64,000 nt of DNA from Combretum micranthum (Eukaryota; Streptophyta; Magnoliopsida; Myrtales; Combretaceae), in contig JAMXBD010000976.1 in assembly GCA_024138025.1 (NCBI GenBank), forward strand, positions 310,001 through 374,000. The letters are read 5' to 3'. Of the stretch, positions 57,086 to 64,000 are shown in pieces. The position numbers and the translations under genes were made by a program. The notes beneath the pieces were generated by a model that was not told the DNA's origin, ran no database searches, and was given only the letters and a program-made list of their open reading frames with translations. The stretch's first letter is position 1, and every line of letters starts with the position of its first letter.

Positions 57086-59813
57086 TGTCACGCCCCAAAG
57101 GGTACCTTAAACGCGATAATCCACCACACTTAATATTTAAACTCAAATATGACAACCTTAATCACTCCATGAGTTTAAACACCAAGTGTAAGGCTCACGT
57201 TCGACATATAGGGAACCATATTTTGATTTGAAATAGCTTCAGAAGACATACATAGCAATAAGAAAGTAAATCATAACAGTTATAGCTAGATTAGGTTATT
57301 ACATGATCTAAGGGACATAGCCCCATCAAAATATTAAGAGTCCTTAAGTTCTCAAAAGTCTCTTACAACAACCATCATATATATCAATTTAGGATATTTA
57401 ACTAGAAGTCTATGCCTACATCTAGGTCTCAACTTCTTCAAAAAGCTTCTTAGAGTCCAAAAGCTGTACCTGAGGAAAGTAGCTTCTCGGAGATAGCCAT
57501 AAATATTCATACTGCAACAGGAAACTATTAGGGTATAAGCTTACGAGCTTAGTGAGTCTCACTTTCCAAAATTAAATACTCAACAACAGTATATAACAAA
57601 CAAGTTATTAACAACCATATGAAATACACAAACATGTGAGCATACAATACATAAGACAATTCGGAAATCTTATGTTAAATAGATTTACGCCCTCCATTCG
57701 GGGTTAGGTGTTTCAAGCCCATACGACTAACATTTAAATTTCTCACTTTTAATTGTGGTTGATACAGGTACCCACCCACACACATTTTTCATTTATACTG
57801 TGGTTAATACAGGTGCCCACCCATACACATTTTCAATTCCAGCCCACATGCTAACATTTAATTTATGGCCATTACACCAACATTCGAGTTTACACGCCCT
57901 TCGTTGCCCAGCTATTATGCTTTCTTCCCACAAAGGTATAATAACCTATGTAATGTGACTCCACATATGGTATGCATGTCAATTTAATTATATGATCATG
58001 GCATAATAATTTAACAGTTTATGGGTGATCATAGATATTGCAGACAATTCAATTCTATACTAAATCATTCAAATAATTACAACAGACTCATTCCAATATT
58101 CTTATTATTCATTCACCCATATAGAAATCATATTCATACAATAAATTTTATCTTGCCCTAATTCTAATGCCACTAATATTACAGCACAAGCACAAGCATG
58201 TAATATTGAGATAGTGAACTCTGGTGCGGAAATCTACTTAATCATAATAGTCCTCGGGAAGGTCTAGTCCGTCTCCTAAGTCTCCTAATCAAAAGAAATA
58301 ACCCCAATGAGTATTTCTATGAAGTTTGAATGAACTTATAAATTATATTCTATCAAGTTCGTCAAAATTCATCTAAGAAGAAATTCCAACTTAAAACGAT
58401 CATAACTTGGTCATTTTAACTCGGAATTTCGCATATCATATACCGATCTCCACCTATTCAATGAGAACTATCTATTTTTAGAGTTATTTCCAACAAATGA
58501 GGTCGGTTGGTCCATGAATAGTAGGATACAAAATACTATACGAATTTCTCATTCCACAATTCAACTTCTAACCTCAAAACAAACATCATACTAAAGCTTT
58601 GATAGATACTTAGCTATCATTATATCTTGTAAGACTCTATTATATATATATATATATACCTCAATACCATGCATGATTCATGAGTGCTGGAAATTTCTAA
58701 TTTCTCATGTACTTAGATAATGTCAACAATAAGTATGCGGCATTACTTTTCTAACTTTGTTGCTATAAATCCATCATGTACATATGCAATACCTACAAGC
58801 TATTGTCATGAAGATTATAAGATGTTCTATCAATATGTATACATACAGTACCAAGAATTCTTTTTAAAAAACTTTTACTTTGCAAAACTTTCGAAATTTA
58901 CTAGACTTAAGAAAACTAATTTTTCTTCTTGTAAAATCATACTTTCTTTTATCAAAACTCAACCTTGATGACCTACATAGCCATCATCTTCATTATTTAA
59001 ATAAAACCCTTTATTTTCGGGTTAGAAAATAGATGTTTAATTAGGTGGTTTACCTAATTACGAATTTTACAAAAATTTTGAAAATGAAAACATGGTTTAA
59101 TCTAAACCATTTATTGTTGTAGGATTATACTTTGATAAACCTCTCTTACCTTTGTCAAATTAGGTCTTTATTGTATGTATCCCTTAGGACTTCCATTTTT
59201 TTTTATAAAAATTATTATTTTGGCTTTTGGAAATAGGTGTTTAAATAGGGGTCTGAATTTTGAAAAATTCATTTGAGTTTGTTTTCCTTGTAAAACTCAT
59301 TTAGTCTTTCAGAAACCATTTCCTAATCAAACCTACCCCTTAAGGCTTCCATTTCTTTAATAAAAATCTTGTTTTGAAGTTGAAAAATGGGTGTTTACAT
59401 TTTAAGCTTCTTTTATTACGAATTTAAACGTGGGCCTTTAGAGAGGAGGAAGAGGGGGAGGGAGGGGAGGGAGGCACGGGCGGAGGTTGTTGGAAGAAAA
59501 CTAAAGTTTTTAGTTTATTATAAGTGGGTATCTAATTATTATAACTATTATTTATATTTTGTTAACTTTGTAAAAATAAATTTACTTCTTAAAATTTGGT
59601 TCCTTAAGTTGTATACCAATTTTATATCTAAGTGGATTTTAACTAGTGAGTCGATTTTTAAGTTTGTTTTTGAAAAATTGTTTTATTCATAGTGTTCATC
59701 AAAATATTGGAATACGCCTTATAAATAAGTTTAAAAAAAAAATTGCATAACAAGGAATTATCAACATTGGAAATTTATGATAAATTTATTTTAATATTTT
59801 GGAAAGAGGGTGG
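57086..59813 (-). repeat. X6: X-family LTR, minus orientation, U3 side lost or replaced
   Basis: Begins TGTCACGCCCCAAAGGGTAC and tracks X1 from its end: GGGACATAGCCCC (57310), TATTAGGGTATAAGCTTACG (about 57528), TTTACGCCCTCC (57680s) and the degenerate tandem repeats at 58975-59400, very close to those at 48205-48660. A GA/GGGAGGG tract (59440-59475) parallels 49580. High end set at the X4 start. Confidence 0.7.
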
Positions 59814-61381
59814 TTGTAAGTCCATATATTTTAAGCTACAGTTTATGCTTAAACCCTAAACCGAAGGTCAATCGGAAACCCTAAGGCCAATAAATCTATA
59901 CCAAACCCTAATAGATTTAGATCCGACAATCCCGTGCTCTTAACTCCTAAACAATGGAATTGAAATAATGGTGGATAATAGTTCGTAATAAATAAAAAAG
60001 CTTAAAAATATTATATTTGTTAATTTTTAGTATGTTTTGGATCCAAACAGGATCAGTTTTTGAAAAACCGTACCTTGGTATATTAGACGGTAAAAATATT
60101 CCGATAACATCATTCAATTAGTAAAAATACAAGGATTTCAAAAATATCAGTTTTATAATTTTTCGGTACCTAAAAATATCAGATATAGCTTAATTACACG
60201 TACTTTTTTTACTATTAGTATTAATTTGTCTTATCTAGTATTTATAGTACTATTCTACGCTATTCATTTATTTCTATTTTTTCTACACTTATTCTTACAC
60301 TCTACCATACTTATTTCCTATTTTTTACTTTTCCCATACACCTTTTATCATATCATATCTTACAACTTATTACTTTTAATTAATAAAAATACAAAACAAA
60401 TATCTCTCTCTCTCCTATCCCTCTCTCAAACCAGTGCCACTCCCCCTATGCGCAAACTTTTTTTTTTATTTTATTAATTCACACAATTTTTCCCTCCTTA
60501 AAACTCTATAAATACCTCATTTCCCTCCATTTTTTTCACACACTTATTTATCATAACAAAACTCTCCCAAAATCACTCCTCAAATCTTCTCTCCAAAAAT
60601 CTCTTTTCACTTTTCCCATTTTCCTACATATCATCCACTCACATACTACCAAAACTTCTCTTTATCTACCACTCATATTTCTATCTTAGATAAATTTCTT
60701 ACCTATATTTTCTTACCATGTCATGTAACTCATCATGACTACGGTGTATGTTTCTTAAACATTTAAATGTTATAAAAGTAACACTATGTTCATGTTTTAC
60801 TCTTGTTCATGAATAAATTACATTTTATTATTATGTTGTTTTATTATTGTTATTATGTTACATGTTATTATTATTGTTCTAACCTAACTCCTATATTATA
60901 TTATCTATATATATTTTTTAGTGAATATAAGCTCCCTAACATAACCGTTATCTATTTATTATGCTTTAAAATTTATTTATTTATTTATTACATGCTTTAA
61001 TATTAAGACTAATCTTTCTAGTCTTAGACTTGTCCTTATTAAGTCAAAACGATTTTCCATTTCTTTGTTTTTCTTTTTAAACTTGCCCATGACTAAGTCT
61101 GGAAGCCTTGAAATCAAGTTAAGACTTCCAATACTTGATATTTATTTTTTTCTCATCCTTATATTTTCCATTTTTCTTATTATTATTATTTTTGTTGTGT
61201 TACTAGCTACATACTCATTGTTCATGCATGAGCATATTGATTATTGTCTTAATAGGTATAAAAATTTCGTTATTAAAATAAAAGAAAACAAGCTCAACTT
61301 ACTTTAAAAGTGTAGTTTTACCACTTAGAAAAAAGTTTCATTAAGATTTAGAATTTTATTTCAACCAAATACTTTACAAAG
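59814..61381 (+). repeat. X4: X-family LTR, plus orientation, cut by the LINE
   Basis: Probable start TGTAAGTCC at 59814. Contains AAGGATTTCAAAAATATC and TATAATTTTTCGG words (about 60122-60165) shared with X2 (about 50740-50785), a TATA box CTATAAATAC (about 60505), a CT-rich leader, and an AGTCTTAGACTTGTCC region shared with X3. Ends near 61381, where filler DNA and LINE coding begin. Confidence 0.65.
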
Positions 61382-61430
61382 GATTTTTAACAAATACTTT
61401 ACAAAGCATATTGATTATTGTCTTAATAGC
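61382..61430. other. Filler DNA at the LINE 5' junction, copied from nearby flank
   Basis: 61391-61406 repeats 61366-61381 (CAAATACTTTACAAAG). 61405-61429 repeats 61231-61255 exactly (25 bp, AGCATATTGATTATTGTCTT then AATAG). Confidence 0.85.
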
Positions 61431-64000
61431 ATTTTTGTTGAATCCATATGGAATTCGGTGCAAATGCAAGGGAATCCTATTGTTATTGTTAAAAAAAAAC
61501 TTAAAATGCTGAGAACTTCTCTCCGAGCTTGGAATCGTAATGTATTTGGTAATGTTGACCTTTCTATAGCCTCTACTAAACAGAATTGCTCCACCTTCAG
61601 TCACAAATTGATAATATAGGCTTTTCTGAAGATTTACATAATGAGGAAATGGCGGCTGACTCACAGCTGAAGTATCATTTGCAAAATAAAGAAACTTTGC
61701 TAAGAGAAAAAAGTAGACTTACTTGGTTAGAACATGAGGATAGAAATTTGAAATTTTATCATGGATTATTAGAAAGAAGGAGACCCCAAGTGGGTATTCA
61801 CAGCTTGGACATAAATGGCAATATAACTCAAGATGCGGATATTATTGAGAACCATATTATTAAGTATTATTCCAATCTTTTTGCTGAGGCTTCTCCTACT
61901 GTACACAAGAATTTTGTAGACATAAAGAACCACATTCCTAAACTGGTATCTTTGGAAGAAAATGAAATGTTATGTAAGATACCATCGGACATAGACATCA
62001 AAAACACTGTTTTTGATATGGATCCTCATAGTACTCCTAGTCCCGATGGCTTCTCGGGTGTGTTCTACAAACATTGTTGGCAAATTGTTGGCCATGATGT
62101 TTGTAAGGTGGTTAAACATTTTTTTTACACTGGTTCTCTTCCAAATGGATTAAACTCCAGTCTCCTTACTCTCATTCCAAAAATGAAAGGTGTCAATTCC
62201 TTAGATAAATTTCGACCTATAATGTTGGGAAATTTTCTTTACAGGATCATTTCAAAAATACTTGCGGATAGATTGGCTAAGATTGTTGTTCATATAATTG
62301 CACCATATCAATTTGGGTTTATTCCAAGAAGACATATTGAAGATTATATTGCTGTAGCATCTGAAAATGTTAATGTACTACCAACAAGATTATTTGGTAA
62401 CAACATGGCTTTGAAGGTGGATATCAAAAAAGCATTTGATACTATGAACTGGGGATTTATTGATGCTGTGCTTATGAGCTTTGGTTTTTCAAGAACATTT
62501 TGTGATTGGATTCAATTCATTCTCAATTCAGCCAGTATATCTATTTTGATTAATGGCTCACCTAAAGGATATTTTTCATGTTCAAGAGGGGTTAGACAAG
62601 GAGATCCTATTTCTCCTTTAGTTTTCTGTTTGGCAGAAGATTTCTTAAACAGAAAATTGATACGTTGCTTGAATCTCGTATAGTTATACCAATCAAGGCT
62701 ACAAAGAGTAATTTCTATCCATCACATATTTTTTATGCTGATGATATTTTAATTTTTTTTACTGCTACAAAGAGGAATATACAAGGTATCACATCTCTTT
62801 TTTCTAATTACAGGGAATTGTCGAATCAAATGGTTAATTGGAACAAATCAGAGATCATTTTTAGTAAGCACATATCACAACAAAGAATGGAATATCTTCG
62901 GCAATTAGCTGGTATGAAATATGGTGCTCTTCCATTCATGTATTTGGGTGTTCCTCTTTTTTCAGGGGCGCCAAAAAAGAGATGGTTACAACCAATAGCT
63001 GATAAAATTTTATCAAAATTTGATACGTGGAAAGGCAGCACTCTATCTATGGCTGGAAGATTAGCTTTTGTTAAATCCATAATTTATGGTTCCTTGAATC
63101 ATACATTTATGGTATATAAATGGCCCCTTGCTTTAATTAAACACCTAGAGAAGGCAATCAGAAATTTCATTTGGACTGAATCAGTTCATAAGAAAAAAAA
63201 TGTTACTGTTAAATGGGAAATGTGTTGTTCTCCAAAGGAAGAAGGAGGCTTTGGTTTAAAAAGACTCAAAGTTATGAACTCATCTTTTCTTTGCAAATTA
63301 GCCTGGAAAGTCTGCAAAGAGGATTCATTTGTTTTTAAATTTCTAAAAAAACGCTTCTTCTCAGCTGGCATCCCTTGTCCAGGCCATATTTATTCTTCAA
63401 TTTGGTCTTCAATCAAAGAGAGTAATGCTGTCATTAGTTCGCATATTCAATGGAGCATTGGATGTTCTTCAAAATTAAGCTTTTGGAATGAAAATTGGTT
63501 GGGATACAAAATTTCAGATGTTATTGAAATTATGTTCTGTTTAAGAAAGAAGTTGCAGTAAAAAATTTCAGATCGTTACATCAATGGAGTATGGCACTTC
63601 ACAGCAAGCTTTCAAAACAAATATCCTCAGATTTGTAATGACATTGAGAATATCAGCCCAACAGATTTACAACAAGATGAATTGATATTCAAAAATTCAA
63701 ATGATGGGAATTTTTCTATCAAGGATGCTTATAATTTGTGCCGTATACAATATCCTAAAGTGGAATGGGGCAAAACAATTTGGAAGCATTTTCTTCCACC
63801 AGCAAAATCAATGATGCTTTGGAGATGTATACATGATAGAATTCCAACGGAAATTAAACTGATGAAAAATGGATTATAGCTACCGTCACAGTGTCTCCTC
63901 TATTTTGCAGTAGTAGAATCCTTGCAACATGTTTTCCTTCAATGTCCATATGCAGTTACTCTTTGGACATCAATTAGCAGCTTTTTCCAAGTTAGAACTT
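61431..64000 (+). pseudogene. 5'-truncated L1-type LINE ORF2 (reverse transcriptase and zf-RVT)
   Basis: The protein copies LINE RNA at the target by target-primed reverse transcription. The endonuclease domain is absent; coding starts with FVESIWNSV and LRAWNRNVFGNV (linker). A shift near 61580 leads into the long frame 61586-62683, with RT motifs LIPK, FRPI, ALKVDIKKAFDTMNW and SRGVRQGDPISPLVF. A one-base loss in an A-run near 62655 moves the catalytic FYADDILIFF (about 62730-62757) into the next frame (to 63561). That frame continues through MYLGVPLF and the thumb-like region. After further shifts near 63480-63570, 63660-63879 shows the start of the zf-RVT domain (FSIKDAYNLC, then MLWRCIHDRIPT). 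A stop at 63877 precedes more zf-RVT residues (ESLQHVFLQCPYA). The 3' end and poly(A) are beyond the window. Dead copy. Confidence 0.9.

Noticed and set aside
1..64000. Host genes, tRNA, rRNA or viral insertions
   Set aside because: All credible coding stretches match gag, pol, ORF3 or LINE ORF2 remnants; no cloverleaf, rRNA-like or plant-virus gene signature was recognised by eye.

Overview
The window is AT-rich plant nuclear DNA, most likely pericentromeric heterochromatin of a eudicot. It is essentially all transposable elements. Evidence: Athila-type Ty3/gypsy elements with the tRNA-Asp primer site and a third ORF, a chromovirus-type pol, an L1-type LINE, many solo LTRs and several layers of insertion into insertion. 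I found no convincing host gene, tRNA, rRNA or CRISPR array. Family letters (A-D for Athila-like families, X for a long-LTR family) are my own labels.

Layout. 1-3594: remnants of two inverted X LTRs with a short B-like piece between them. 3600-7183: minus-strand chromovirus RNase H/RT/protease remnants, interrupted by a non-coding insert (4526-6304). 7184-24899: a plus-strand D LTR split by an X LTR (X3), itself split by the best-preserved element, Athila element 1 (8545-21881, family A, perfect 5-bp target duplication CATAA). 24900-25231: the chromovirus gag end. 25232-38826: the 3' half of a minus-strand Athila element 3 (family C), interrupted by Athila element 2 (family B, 29229-37852, minus). 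38827-39885: a truncated plus-strand C LTR. 39886-54541: minus-strand Athila element 4 (D-like), carrying a B solo LTR with a C solo LTR nested in it, and an X solo LTR (X1) with an inverted X solo LTR (X2) nested in it. 54542-57085: a Copia-like LTR, an X fragment, a possible hAT end and a four-copy AT-rich tandem repeat. 57086-61381: another inverted X pair. 61382-64000: a 5'-truncated LINE running off the window.

How the parts work together. In a live Athila element the LTR drives a genomic RNA primed by tRNA-Asp. Gag-pol encodes capsid, protease, reverse transcriptase, RNase H and integrase, and a polypurine tract starts plus-strand synthesis. Every coding copy here is broken. Three non-coding features recur across families and are the most interesting content: (1) iterated hairpin 'words', different in each family, found in the LTR U3 and again in the spacer between pol and ORF3; (2) a canonical-looking intron in that spacer whose acceptor lies 1-2 nt before the ORF3 ATG, in two families; (3) a polypurine-tract motif present twice, about 1.1-1.2 kb apart, in three families.

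Limits: all identities and boundaries are by eye. Boundaries with target-site duplications are firm; the others may be off by tens to hundreds of bases.
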